Positions 38,948 through 48,148 of a DNA stretch of 64,000 bases are shown in pieces. Numbering within the stretch: the stretch's first letter is position 1; every line of letters begins with the position of its first letter. The notes beneath the pieces are model-generated. The model had not been told where the DNA came from. It did no database searches and saw nothing but the letters and a program-made list of their open reading frames with translations. The translations under genes were made by a program, and so were the position numbers. This DNA is from Rhodobacter sp. (GTDB lineage Bacteria > Pseudomonadota > Alphaproteobacteria > Rhodobacterales > Rhodobacteraceae), in NCBI GenBank assembly GCA_027490955.1, contig JAIXXB010000013.1, positions 1-64,000 on the forward strand, read 5' to 3'.

Positions 38948-39941
38948 CGCGGGTTCCATACAACTCGATACAGCGCATCTGCTCGGCATGGGGCACGGGG
39001 CCTGTGGCATATTTCATATCAAACCGCTGCACGCCCAGATCGCGCATGGCGCTGGCGATTTTCTGCGCCACCGTTTCGGGGCTGCCCACATAGAGTGATC
39101 CGCGACGCACCTCGTCTACATAGCGCTCTTTCGTGGTGGGCGGCCAACCACGCTCGCGGCCAATGCGGCCAAACATGGCGCTGTAATGGGGCCATAGGGT
39201 TTCCATCGCCGCCTCGTCCGTATCGGCCACAAACCCGGGCGAGTGAATACCAATGGGGCGCACGGCGCGATCAAGCTGGGTGCACGCGCGGTGATACAGT
39301 TCGATATAGGGGACAAAGCGGCGCGGATCACCGCCGATGATGGCCAGCATCAATTGCAAATCTTGGCGCACAACGCGCACCACCGATTCAGGGCTGCCGC
39401 CCACACCAACCCATGTGGTCAGCCCCTGCGGGCCAAGGGGCGGATAGACCTTTTGGTTGACCAAAGGCAGGCGCGTTTGGCCTGACCAAGTGACCGTGTC
39501 TTGCCGCACCAGTTTGGCGAAAAGATCCAGCTTTTCTTCGAACAAAACCTCGTAATTGGCCAGATCATAGCCAAACAAGGGATAGCTTTCGGTGAAAGAC
39601 CCGCGGCCCAAAATCACCTCGGCCCGCCCATTTGACAGCGCGTTCAGCGTGGAAAAGCGTTGAAACACGCGAACCGGATCATCGGATGACAGCACGGTCA
39701 CCGCCGTGCCAAGGCGGATGGTTTTGGTCTGCGCGGCAATCGCGGCAAGGATAACCTCGGGCGATGAAATGGCAAAATCACTGCGGTGATGTTCGCCAAG
39801 GCCAATGAAATCTGCGCCCACCTGATCGGCCAAAACCGCTTGGGCCACCACATCGCGCAGCACGGCGTCCATCGGCATATCCGCGCCGCTGGCATCCTTT
39901 GTCACATCGCCAAAGGTATCAAGGCCCAGTTCAATTTGCAT
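38901..39941 (-). CDS. LLM-class flavin-dependent oxidoreductase
   Basis: The 346-residue luciferase-like TIM-barrel protein shows the early MQIELGLDTFGDV strand, FIGLGEHHRSDFAISSP and LGRGSFTESYPLFGYDL. A later YVGSPETVAQKIASAM is typical of FMN-dependent LLM oxidoreductases that take flavin from a separate reductase. ATG 39941 is preceded by GGAGAAACC. It overlaps the convergent EamA gene by 47 bases. The substrate is unknown. Confidence 0.85.
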   Translation of the reverse strand: MQIELGLDTFGDVTKDASGADMPMDAVLRDVVAQAVLADQVGADFIGLGEHHRSDFAISSPEVILAAIAAQTKTIRLGTAVTVLSSDDPVRVFQRFSTLNALSNGRAEVILGRGSFTESYPLFGYDLANYEVLFEEKLDLFAKLVRQDTVTWSGQTRLPLVNQKVYPPLGPQGLTTWVGVGGSPESVVRVVRQDLQLMLAIIGGDPRRFVPYIELYHRACTQLDRAVRPIGIHSPGFVADTDEAAMETLWPHYSAMFGRIGRERGWPPTTKERYVDEVRRGSLYVGSPETVAQKIASAMRDLGVQRFDMKYATGPVPHAEQMRCIELYGTRVIPRVRELLASSRAA

Positions 39942-40018
39942 GGGTTTCTCCTATTTTGCCCCAGCATAGCCCAAGACACAGGCTATGAACATCGGCAGCC
40001 CTGTTCATTTGCGCACAG

Positions 40019-40807
40019 TCACAGGTGCAGCACCGCCTCGCGGATCAGATTCAGCCCCGTTAGCACCAACAGCACCTGCGTGGCGCGGCGAAAGCGGCTT
40101 TGGTCAAGGCGGTCTTGGCATGCAAAGCCGATGGCTTGCCCGATCAGCGCGGGCAAGACGAGCAGCGCCGAAAAGGTCAGCGCCGCGCGATCCAGCAGGC
40201 CCGATTGCAGATGTGCGCCAAGCAGCACGCAAGCCCCGATCAAAAACACCACGCCCTGCACGCGCACCGTTTCAGTTTTATCGGCCTTGATCGACAAAAG
40301 ATACACCAGCAGCGGCGGGCCCCAAATGCCTGAAACCCCGCCATATAACCCGCCAATACTGCCCAAAACCCATTCAGCCCGCGCGCGGTGCTGCACCTGT
40401 ATCGCCAAGGGCAGGCCCGCAAGTTGCGCCCCTGCAAAGGCGGTGATCGGCAGACCCAGCAACAGCAGAAACAGACCCTGTGGAATGGCCCAGAAAAACT
40501 GCGCCGAAAGGGGGATAAACAGCACCGTCGCCGCAAGAATACGCCAGTATTTGCGCGCCGTTTGCTGCGCAGGGTGCCAGCCCTGCCGAAACGCTTGGCT
40601 GATATTCGAGATCAGCGTGGGCAGCACCAGCCCCGCCAGCGCCATGTCTGGCGACAAAAACGCCGAAAACGCCCCCATCATAATCAGCGGCATGGCAAAG
40701 CCCACCGCACCTTTGACAAAGCCTGCCAGCAGCGTGACGACCAGCGCCAGCGCCAAATCTTGCCCGCCCAAATCTTGCCCCACCAGTGTGGAAAAAATAT
40801 CGCCCAT
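40019..40807 (-). CDS. TauE/SafE-family (sulfite exporter-like) membrane protein
   Basis: The 262-residue protein has about eight membrane segments with internal duplication: LALALVVTLLAGFVKGAVGFAMPLIMMG near the start, split by the conserved glycine/proline turns, and GSIGGLYGGVSGIWGPPLLVYL in the second half. This is the TauE/SafE anion-exporter pattern for sulfite or organosulfonates. The start at 40807 has GAGG just upstream; the frame extends to 40903. No taurine or sulfite genes are next to it, so the anion is undetermined. Confidence 0.8.
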   Translation of the reverse strand: MGDIFSTLVGQDLGGQDLALALVVTLLAGFVKGAVGFAMPLIMMGAFSAFLSPDMALAGLVLPTLISNISQAFRQGWHPAQQTARKYWRILAATVLFIPLSAQFFWAIPQGLFLLLLGLPITAFAGAQLAGLPLAIQVQHRARAEWVLGSIGGLYGGVSGIWGPPLLVYLLSIKADKTETVRVQGVVFLIGACVLLGAHLQSGLLDRAALTFSALLVLPALIGQAIGFACQDRLDQSRFRRATQVLLVLTGLNLIREAVLHL

Positions 40808-40986
40808 CATGCCTCGCTTGGGGCAGATTAGCGCCCGATCCTTGCAAAGGCGAGGGGCGCTGCACAATCGGCTGCGACATTTTAGAACCAAAACAGCTTT
40901 CATTACGAAATCTTATTGCGCGCCCGATGCAAAGGGGCTAACCCTTTCGCAGTTGCAGAATCGCCCCTATTCTTGAAAGCCCCGCT

Positions 40987-42651
40987 ATGCCGCATGATGG
41001 ACAAACAATGCCACACAGCTTTTTGATGGATGATCTGTTGTCCACCACCGCCCGCGCCCTGCAAGATGCAGACGCGGTGCTGGCCGCTGGCATCGCGGCC
41101 CTGCGCGTATCTTGCGCCCCTGCGGGAAAGCCTGATGCAGCGCTGCTAGAGGCGCACCAAACTGCCGCGCATGGGGTGGCATGGCTGGCCACCTATGCAC
41201 AGGCGCTGCGCCAAATGCAGGCTTGGGCCGAGGCAGGGACAGCGCAGGGCCAATTTGGCCCGATGGAGCAGGTGATTCACCAAATCGCCTTTGGCGAATA
41301 TCTGGCGCAGATTTACGGCGGCATCCCCATGTCGCAGGGCGAGATGATCCGCCTTTCCGATATGGACATCACCGCTACCCCCAGCGCGGCCAGTGCGGCA
41401 TTGATCGCCAATGGCAACACGCATGCCGCCCGCATGGCGCTGACCGCGTTGATGCAAGATAATGTTGGGCGCGCCACATTTGGCCATGTCGGGCTGGGCG
41501 AAGAATTAGAGATGATCCGCGACCAATTCCGCCGCTTTGCCGATGAAAAGGTCATCCCCCACGCCCATGATTGGCACCTGCAAGACGCGCTGATCCCGAT
41601 GGAAATCATTGCCGAACTGGCCGAGATGGGCGTATTCGGCCTGACCATCCCCGAAGATTTCGGCGGCTTTGGCATGTCAAAGGAATCGATGGTTGTCGTG
41701 TCCGAAGAACTCTCGCGCGGGTATATCGGCGTGGGATCACTGGGCACGCGCACCGAAATTGCCGCCGAATTGATCCTGTGCGGCGGAACCGATGCGCAAA
41801 AGGCGCAATGGCTGCCCAAACTGGCCAGCGGGGAAATTCTGCCCACTGCCGTGTTTACCGAACCCAATACGGGCAGCGATTTGGGCGCGCTGCGCACCCG
41901 CGCGGTGCTGGGGGATGCGGGCTATAGCATCACGGGCAATAAAACATGGATCACCCATGCCGCGCGCACCCATGTGATGACATTGCTGGCGCGCACAGAC
42001 CCCAACAGCACCGATTATCGCGGCTTGTCGATGTTTTTGGCCGAAAAGACCCCCGGCACCGACGAGGCCCCTTTTCCCACACCCGGCATGACGGGCGGCG
42101 AGATCGAGGTGCTGGGATACCGCGGCATGAAAGAATACGAGCTGGCCTTTGACGGATTTGCCGTTGCGCGCGAAAACCTTCTGGGCGGCGTCGAAGGGCA
42201 GGGCTTTAAGCAATTGATGCAAACATTTGAATCCGCGCGGATTCAAACTGCGGCTCGCGCTGTGGGCGTCGCGCAATCAGCGCTGGAACTGGCGCTGGAT
42301 TATGCCCAGTCGCGCCAGCAATTTGGCAAAGCCTTGGTACAATTCCCGCGCGTGGCCAGCAAATTGGCGATGATGGCTGTCGAAATTATGATCACCCGCC
42401 AGTTGACCTATTTTTCGGCCCGCCAAAAAGATGCAGGCAAGCGCTGCGATCTAGAGGCGGGCATGGCCAAATTGCTGGGCGCGCGCGTGGCATGGGCGGC
42501 GGCAGACAATGGCCTGCAAATTCATGGCGGCAATGGCTTTGCGCTGGAATATAAAATCTCGCGTATCCTGTGCGATGCGCGCATTTTGAACATCTTTGAA
42601 GGTGCAGCAGAAATTCAGGCGCAGGTGATTGCGCGCCGTCTTTTGGACTGA
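40987..42651 (+). CDS. mcd: Acyl-CoA dehydrogenase, probable (2S)-methylsuccinyl-CoA dehydrogenase
   Basis: The 554-residue protein is about 170 residues longer at the N-terminus than ordinary acyl-CoA dehydrogenases. That extension is characteristic of Mcd, which oxidises methylsuccinyl-CoA to mesaconyl-CoA in the ethylmalonyl-CoA pathway of acetate assimilation. The extension includes FGEYLAQIYGGIPMSQGEM. The core has FTEPNTGSDLGAL and NKTWITHAARTH for FAD and substrate binding, then RVASKLAMMAVEIMITRQL and IHGGNGFALEYKISRILCDAR. No other pathway gene (ccr, ecm, mcl) is adjacent. The family call is from length and motifs; a generic acyl-CoA dehydrogenase is the alternative. ATG 41008 is a possible later start. 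Confidence 0.72.
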   Translation: MPHDGQTMPHSFLMDDLLSTTARALQDADAVLAAGIAALRVSCAPAGKPDAALLEAHQTAAHGVAWLATYAQALRQMQAWAEAGTAQGQFGPMEQVIHQIAFGEYLAQIYGGIPMSQGEMIRLSDMDITATPSAASAALIANGNTHAARMALTALMQDNVGRATFGHVGLGEELEMIRDQFRRFADEKVIPHAHDWHLQDALIPMEIIAELAEMGVFGLTIPEDFGGFGMSKESMVVVSEELSRGYIGVGSLGTRTEIAAELILCGGTDAQKAQWLPKLASGEILPTAVFTEPNTGSDLGALRTRAVLGDAGYSITGNKTWITHAARTHVMTLLARTDPNSTDYRGLSMFLAEKTPGTDEAPFPTPGMTGGEIEVLGYRGMKEYELAFDGFAVARENLLGGVEGQGFKQLMQTFESARIQTAARAVGVAQSALELALDYAQSRQQFGKALVQFPRVASKLAMMAVEIMITRQLTYFSARQKDAGKRCDLEAGMAKLLGARVAWAAADNGLQIHGGNGFALEYKISRILCDARILNIFEGAAEIQAQVIARRLLD

Positions 42652-42702
42652 CTTCCCATATCGCCCTTTTTTACCTATAAGGCGAGTAAAGAAGGGGTGA
42701 CG

Positions 42703-43710
42703 ATGAGCGAGACAGTCGTTCTGACGGGGATTTCAGGCTTTGTGGCCAAGCATATCGCGCTAAAGGTGCTGGCGGCTGGCCACAACGTGCGCGGCAGCTT
42801 GCGCGATTTGTCGCGCGCGGGCGAGGTGCGCTCGGCCCTTGCCCCGCATATCGCTGGCAGCGCCTTGGATCGTTTGTCATTCGTGCAGCTTGACCTGACG
42901 CGCGATGACAATTGGGACGCCGCGATGCAGGGCGCAACAGCGCTGATCCACAGCGCATCGCCCTTTCCCATCGCCAACCCAAAGGATGAGAATGATCTGA
43001 TCCGCCCCGCTGTAGACGGAACGCTGCGCGCCATGACCGCCGCCCATCGGGCAGGGGTTTCGCGCGTGATTCTGACATCTTCTGTCGTCGCCATTATCGA
43101 TACTTACAAACGCGGGCTGCAGGACGAAACCGATTGGTGCAACCTAGAGGCCCCGGGCACCACGGCCTATGCCAAAAGCAAAACCTTGGCCGAACGCGCG
43201 GCATGGGATTTCTCGACCCAGCACGGCATGGCCTTGACCACGATCAACCCAGGCTTTGTGGTGGGCCCCCCACTGGATGGGCATTATGGCAGTTCGATTT
43301 CGGTCGTCGCGCGCCTGCTGCGCGGGCGCGATCCGATGTTGCCGATGATTTCCTTTACCTGCGTCGATGTGCGTGATGTGGCCGAGGCGCATCTGCGCGC
43401 GCTTGAACGCCCCGAAACCGCAGGCCGCCGCATCCCTTGCACAGCGGGGATGATGTCGATGCCCGATATGGCGCGCGTGCTTAAGGCGGCCTACCCTGCC
43501 CGCCGCATAACGCGCCGCGTGGCCCCAAAATTCGTACTGCGCCTTATGGCCGTGTTCGATCCTGATATCCGTGCCATTATCCCCAGCCTTGGGCAGGCGC
43601 ATCACGTGTCCAATGCGCGGGCGCGCAAAGATTTGGAAATGCGCTTTGTCTCGGCCGAAGGTGCGCTGCGCGCCAGTGCCGAATGGCTGGTGGCAAACGG
43701 CCGCGCCTAG
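42703..43710 (+). CDS. NAD(P)-dependent epimerase/reductase of the extended SDR family
   Basis: The 335-residue protein has a Rossmann motif VVLTGISGFVAKHIA at the N-terminus, a catalytic YAKSK (tyrosine and lysine of YxxxK) and SSVVAII, resembling dihydroflavonol-4-reductase-like or aldehyde/ketone reductases. The start at 42703 is preceded by GAAGGGGTG. It follows the acyl-CoA dehydrogenase gene by 51 bases, but a functional link is not evident. The substrate is unknown. Confidence 0.78.
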   Translation: MSETVVLTGISGFVAKHIALKVLAAGHNVRGSLRDLSRAGEVRSALAPHIAGSALDRLSFVQLDLTRDDNWDAAMQGATALIHSASPFPIANPKDENDLIRPAVDGTLRAMTAAHRAGVSRVILTSSVVAIIDTYKRGLQDETDWCNLEAPGTTAYAKSKTLAERAAWDFSTQHGMALTTINPGFVVGPPLDGHYGSSISVVARLLRGRDPMLPMISFTCVDVRDVAEAHLRALERPETAGRRIPCTAGMMSMPDMARVLKAAYPARRITRRVAPKFVLRLMAVFDPDIRAIIPSLGQAHHVSNARARKDLEMRFVSAEGALRASAEWLVANGRA

Positions 43711-43752
43711 GCGGGCAGACAGGCTGGCGGGCAGGCTGGCAGGCTTTCGCCC

Positions 43753-44943
43753 CTAGCGCGGCTGCCCACCATGCGAGGGGCGCTCGGCCCCCAGACGCGG
43801 ATGCACCTTTGCAGCAATGGCAAAAGATGCGGCAAAGCCCAGCCCAGCGGCGGCAAACACCCCCGCCAGCGGGGCCACCCACAACACCGCCCATGCCACA
43901 GCGGGGGTCGCAATGCCCGATACATCACGAAAGCTGGAATAAACCGCCGCCATTTCTGCCCTTTCTGAAGGTTTGACAGACATCATAAAGGGCAAGCCCC
44001 CCACCACATCCAGCAGCACCAACCCAAAAGAGGCCAAGAACAAACACCCCGCCGCAACGATGGGCCAAGGCGATGTCAGCGTCGCCAAAATGAACAAAGT
44101 CGCCGTATAGGCTTGCGCTGCGCGCAGGCTCACGCGCACAGATGCGCGCCGCGCCCATGCCGCCATAAAGGGGGAAATCAGCAGCAGCGCATTCGACACC
44201 GACAGCAGCGCGCCGCCAAGGCTTTCGCCCAGACCCTGCTCGATGCAGAACACGGGCAAATACACCACATAAACCCACCAACCGCAGCTGCGAATCACGG
44301 CAAACATCCACCCTGCGATCAGGCGCGGTTGGGCAAAAAACCGCCCCAGATAGGCCAAAGGATTGGCCGCTGGCCCTGCCGCGCGCGCAATCTGCCGCCC
44401 ATTGCCCAGCCGCAGATACAGGAAAACCCCCATCTGCAGCGTCGCAAGCCCCGCCCCAATGATAAAGGGCAGCGGATCCCAAACATGGCGCATCCAGACC
44501 CCGCTCAGCGGGCCAATCGCCCAAGGCAGGGCGGCATAGACCATTTGCAGGCTTTGCGTGCGCCCCAATTCGGCGCGCGGGACATAGTCTAAAACATAGG
44601 CATTCAGGCAGACAAAGGCGGTGACAGTGGCCATGCCCATCACCAAAATGCCCAAAGACACGCTGGCAGGCGTGCCCGCAATAAACAGCCCCATGGCCAG
44701 CAGATACAGCCCCGTGCCCCCAACATAGACCCACGCGCGCGGCCAAATATGGGTCATGCGCGGCACAAGCAGCCCCCAAACTAAGGTGACCACCCCCGCA
44801 ATCAGATATACAGTCGACAAGACCTGCGCCGAGCCGAAGGCATCATAAACCGCGATGGGAATTGTCGAAATCAGCGTGCCGCGCACCAGCGCATCCAAAG
44901 CGCTGAGAATCGCAAAATGCTGCAGCTTCGGTGCAGGGTTCAT
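43753..44943 (-). CDS. Major facilitator superfamily transporter
   Basis: About twelve hydrophobic helices fill the 396 residues. The pattern begins AILSALDALVRGTLISTIPIAVYD, split by a charged turn, and includes LGILVMGMATVTAFVCLNAYVLDY. MFS loop 2/3 lacks a classical GxLaDrxGrk motif, as in some exporter families. Starts at 44943, 44988 and 45003 are possible and none has a strong Shine-Dalgarno. It follows recO as the last gene of the minus-strand run, 76 bases downstream of the recO stop. Substrate unknown. Confidence 0.78.
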   Translation of the reverse strand: MNPAPKLQHFAILSALDALVRGTLISTIPIAVYDAFGSAQVLSTVYLIAGVVTLVWGLLVPRMTHIWPRAWVYVGGTGLYLLAMGLFIAGTPASVSLGILVMGMATVTAFVCLNAYVLDYVPRAELGRTQSLQMVYAALPWAIGPLSGVWMRHVWDPLPFIIGAGLATLQMGVFLYLRLGNGRQIARAAGPAANPLAYLGRFFAQPRLIAGWMFAVIRSCGWWVYVVYLPVFCIEQGLGESLGGALLSVSNALLLISPFMAAWARRASVRVSLRAAQAYTATLFILATLTSPWPIVAAGCLFLASFGLVLLDVVGGLPFMMSVKPSERAEMAAVYSSFRDVSGIATPAVAWAVLWVAPLAGVFAAAGLGFAASFAIAAKVHPRLGAERPSHGGQPR

Positions 44944-45019
44944 GCCCGCCGCGCGCTGCAATTCAAGAGATTGATATTTTAACGCCATGGCCCAGCGTGG
45001 CAAGCGCGCCCTGCCCCGT

Positions 45020-45763
45020 CTAAGATATCTGCGACCCAGACTGCGACAATCGCGCCAACCTTTCGATCAGCCGCGCGCGCGCCTGCGGCAGATGTTTGCC
45101 ATTCAGCACCGCCTCTAAACCCCGTTCCAGAAAATGCCCCGTCAGGGCCAAACCTTGGGCAAGTTCTGCTGGCGGCACAGGCCCCTGCCCCAGCATCCCC
45201 GCAGGCAAGGGCAGCAGGCGGTCTGCCCATTGCCCCGCCCCTGCACGGCTGACAGCGCGGCCCGACTTGGGGCTGACAAAGATCAAATCCTCGCGCCCGC
45301 CCGTGACGGCGCAGCAGGTCAGATCCAGACCAAATCCCAATACCTCTAGCAAATCACGCTCCCAGCGCAGATAATCGGCTGGCCAATTGCGCCCTGCCTC
45401 CATCGCATCCAAAAGCGCCATGGTTTGCCCGTAAAACGCCCCCAAAGGCTGCCGTTCGGCCAGCGCCACGCGCAGCAGCGCGCATACGGCATTTAGCCCT
45501 GCCAGCGCCTGCGCATCCGCCATAATCTGCGCCCTTGCGCGCATCGGTTCCACCAAAAAGGCCCCCATATGCTCGCCCAGACGCGCGCGCCATGTGACCG
45601 AAACTTGCGCCCCCGCCTGCAAATGCGCAGCCATGCGGCGCGACGCCCCGCCGCGCACCACGCCTGCATGGCGGCCATGCAGGGCGGTCAAAACCTCGAT
45701 GATTGCGGCGCTTTCGCCATGCGGGCGCATGGACAAAATCGCGCCTTCGCTGTGCCATTCCAT
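45020..45763 (-). CDS. recO: DNA repair protein RecO
   Basis: RecO helps load RecA on SSB-coated DNA in the RecFOR pathway. The 247-residue protein has the OB-fold start MEWHSEGAILSMRPHGESA, RHAGVVRGGASRRMAAHLQ, and a C-terminal helical region with DLTCCAVTGGREDLIFVSP. There a normal cysteine zinc site appears reduced to one CC pair. The start ATG 45763 gives the usual length; the longer frame to 45880 is not needed. It follows the DUF1491 gene by about 50 bases. Confidence 0.9.
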   Translation of the reverse strand: MEWHSEGAILSMRPHGESAAIIEVLTALHGRHAGVVRGGASRRMAAHLQAGAQVSVTWRARLGEHMGAFLVEPMRARAQIMADAQALAGLNAVCALLRVALAERQPLGAFYGQTMALLDAMEAGRNWPADYLRWERDLLEVLGFGLDLTCCAVTGGREDLIFVSPKSGRAVSRAGAGQWADRLLPLPAGMLGQGPVPPAELAQGLALTGHFLERGLEAVLNGKHLPQARARLIERLARLSQSGSQIS

Positions 45764-45816
45764 AGGGGCAGTCTTGCGCGGGATTGCGGGCGCGTCCAGC
45801 CCCCTCATCGCGCTGC

Positions 45817-46152
45817 CTAATCCAGCCCCTCTTCGCCCAGCAAATGCCGCCCCGCGCGATCTTCGATCTCGATCACCCATAAATCGGGATCACGGGCGCG
45901 GGCGCGCGACAAAAGGATATCCATCTCGCCCTCGTCACCTGTTGCCAGAACGCTCCAAACGCGGCGGTCTTGCTCTAGATCAAAGCGGCGCTCAAACAGG
46001 CGCGCAGCCCCATCCATCGTGGCCACTTTCACCACCACCGCCCCCGCCGTCGCGTCACCCTTGGCCATCACATATGCCGCAATCCCCGCCAAACGCAGGC
46101 GGTTCAAATAGGCCGAAACCCACAGCCCTGCCGTCAGGCGCGCCCCGTTCAT
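45817..46152 (-). CDS. DUF1491 family protein
   Basis: The 111-residue protein shows GLWVSAYLNRLRLAGIAAYV and a C-terminal DPDLWVIEIEDRAGRHLLGEE, the signatures of DUF1491, a small alphaproteobacterial family of unknown function. It is conserved in place between era and recO. No membrane helix or signal peptide is present. Confidence 0.82.
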   Translation of the reverse strand: MNGARLTAGLWVSAYLNRLRLAGIAAYVMAKGDATAGAVVVKVATMDGAARLFERRFDLEQDRRVWSVLATGDEGEMDILLSRARARDPDLWVIEIEDRAGRHLLGEEGLD

Positions 46153-46230
46153 GCCGCTTTCATTGTGGCAAAAACATCCGCCGCGCAGGATGTGCCCGCC
46201 GCCGCGAGCGCGGGCCGCAGGCTGGCACGC

Positions 46231-47163
46231 CTAGGCATCGCCATCGCGAAACTCCAGCCCCATTTCGGTAAAGCGTTCAGGCTCTTCCAACCAATTTGGC
46301 CGCACTTTCACCTGCAAAAACAAATGCACTGTGCGGCCCAAAAATTCAGAAATCTCTGCGCGGGCCGATTGGCCGATGGATTTGATCGTCTCGCCCTTAT
46401 TGCCCAAAACAATGCCCTTGTGCCCATCGCGGGCAACATAGACCACTTGGTCAATGCGCGTTGACCCATCGGGCTTATCCTGCCAAGCCTCGGTTTCCAC
46501 AGTCAATTGATAGGGCAATTCTTCATGCAAGCGCAGCGTTAGCTTTTCGCGCGTCATCTCGGCGGCGATCATCCGCATGGGCATATCGGCAAGCTGATCT
46601 TCGGGGTAAAACCACGCGCCTGCAGGCACTTCGGCCGCCAGCCATTCCTTCAGATCCTGCACGCCATAGCCCTTTTCGGCCGAGATCATGAAGGTTTTCA
46701 CAAAGCCATAGGCCTCGTTCATCTTTTCGGTCAGCGCCAGCAAAACCTCGGCGCGCACGCGGTCAATTTTGTTGATGGCCAGCGCCACAGGCTGGCCCAG
46801 CGGTATTTGATCGCGCATCCGTTCGATGATACTGGCGACCCCCGCCGTCAGGCCGCGCTGCGCCTCGATCAACAGCACGATCACATCGGCATCTGCCGCC
46901 CCGCCCCATGCCGCCTTGACCATCGCCCTGTCCAAACGGCGGCGCGGGCGAAACAGTCCCGGCGTGTCAACAAAGACAATCTGGCTGGCCCCCTGCATCG
47001 CCACACCGCGAATACGCGTGCGCGTGGTCTGCACCTTATGGGTGACAATCGACACTTTCGCCCCAACCATACGGTTGAGCAGCGTGGACTTGCCCGCATT
47101 CGGCTCGCCAATCAGCGCCACAAATCCTGCGCGGGTGGGGGTGGCGTTTGGAGTATCGGACAT
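46231..47163 (-). CDS. era: GTPase Era
   Basis: Era binds 16S rRNA and acts in 30S assembly. The 310-residue protein has G1 GEPNAGKST, G2 TTRTRIRGV, G3 DTPGLF, G4 NKID and the C-terminal KH domain with KGIVLGNKGETIKSIGQ. ATG 47163 fits the family start, with AGAGGTTCTG upstream; the frame runs to 47223. It is placed after rnc, with a broken antitoxin-like relic in the 304-base gap between the two. Confidence 0.95.
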   Translation of the reverse strand: MSDTPNATPTRAGFVALIGEPNAGKSTLLNRMVGAKVSIVTHKVQTTRTRIRGVAMQGASQIVFVDTPGLFRPRRRLDRAMVKAAWGGAADADVIVLLIEAQRGLTAGVASIIERMRDQIPLGQPVALAINKIDRVRAEVLLALTEKMNEAYGFVKTFMISAEKGYGVQDLKEWLAAEVPAGAWFYPEDQLADMPMRMIAAEMTREKLTLRLHEELPYQLTVETEAWQDKPDGSTRIDQVVYVARDGHKGIVLGNKGETIKSIGQSARAEISEFLGRTVHLFLQVKVRPNWLEEPERFTEMGLEFRDGDA

Positions 47164-47285
47164 CAGAACCTCTTTGTGACAAGCCTGCCGCATACTGCAA
47201 AAGGGGGGCGGGTGGAAGATCAATCGCGTGTGGGGGGTAATCGGTGCTTAAGCGCCGCCTAATGCCGTTCAAGTTCTGCGCCCAA

Positions 47286-47459
47286 TCAAAACTGGCGAAA
47301 CAGTTCCAAAGGCAGAGCGTTGTTGTCGACCCATGCGGCATAGGCCGCAATCGCCGCGCGGTTTTCTTCCAACCTCTGCGCTGCATCGCCTTTTTCCTGA
47401 TCAAGGCCAAGCTTGGAAAACGCTTAGCAGTCTGCCTGTTTGAAGCTGTCCTTCGTCAT
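47286..47459 (-). pseudogene. ccdA-like antitoxin relic with internal stop codon
   Basis: Between rnc and era the minus strand reads ATG 47459, eleven codons (MTKDSFKQADC), an in-frame TAA at 47424-47426, then the same frame continues to TGA 47286-47288. The second part contains LEENRAAIAAYAAWVDNN and ends LPLELFRQF. This closely resembles the C-terminus of CcdA-family antitoxins (an EN-AIAAYN-WVEKNGLPL pattern). The DNA-binding N-terminal half is missing or eroded, and no CcdB toxin gene follows. It is a decayed toxin-antitoxin remnant by family resemblance; the second part could be translated only from an internal start, none of which is obvious. Confidence 0.6.
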
Positions 47460-47467
47460 ATCAACCC

Positions 47468-48148
47468 CTACCCCTCCATCCGCGCCAGCAGTGCCTTTGC
47501 GGCCATTTGCTCGGCGATGCGTTTTGATCCTGCTTCGGCGCGCTCGGCTTCGCCATTGTCTAGGCGCACCTCGACTGTAAAGATGGGCTGATGGTCGGGG
47601 CCAAAGCGGCCCAGTTCGTTGTAGGCGGGCGGGGCCATGCCGCGCCCTTGCGCCCATTCTTGCAAGGCTGATTTGGCATCGCGCGCATCCTGCGCCACAG
47701 CGCCAATCCGCGCGCCCCACAGCCGCAGCACCAGCGCGCGCGCCGTATCAAAACCTGCGTCCATATAAACGGCGGCAATCACCGCCTCCATCGCATCACC
47801 CAGCAACGCATCGCGCCGCCGCCCACCCGACATCATTTCCGAACGGCCCAGTTTCAGCACTTCGCCAAGGCCAATTTCCCGCGCCACATCGGCATTGGTT
47901 TCCTTGCGCACCAAGGCGTTGAACCGCGGGGCAAGTTGGCCTTCGCTGGCATTTGGATCAGCTTTCAGCAGGGCCTCGGCCATCACAAGGCCCAAGATTC
48001 GGTCGCCCAAAAATTCAAGCCGTTCATTATCGGGGCGTGTGGGGCTGGACAAAGAGGCATGGGTGACAGCCCGCACCAGCAAGGCAGGCTGGGCAAATTC
48101 ATGGCCGATGCGCGCGGCAAAGGCCAAAAGATCCGCCGAAAGCTTCAT
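47468..48148 (-). CDS. rnc: Ribonuclease III
   Basis: RNase III cleaves double-stranded RNA in rRNA maturation and mRNA regulation. The 226-residue enzyme has the signature [20 protein letters not shown], the second acidic site [18 protein letters not shown], and a C-terminal dsRNA-binding domain ([10 protein letters not shown] to [15 protein letters not shown]). ATG 48148 overlaps the upstream signal peptidase stop as ATGA, which decides the start; the frame extends to 48190. Confidence 0.95.
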   Translation of the reverse strand: MKLSADLLAFAARIGHEFAQPALLVRAVTHASLSSPTRPDNERLEFLGDRILGLVMAEALLKADPNASEGQLAPRFNALVRKETNADVAREIGLGEVLKLGRSEMMSGGRRRDALLGDAMEAVIAAVYMDAGFDTARALVLRLWGARIGAVAQDARDAKSALQEWAQGRGMAPPAYNELGRFGPDHQPIFTVEVRLDNGEAERAEAGSKRIAEQMAAKALLARMEG

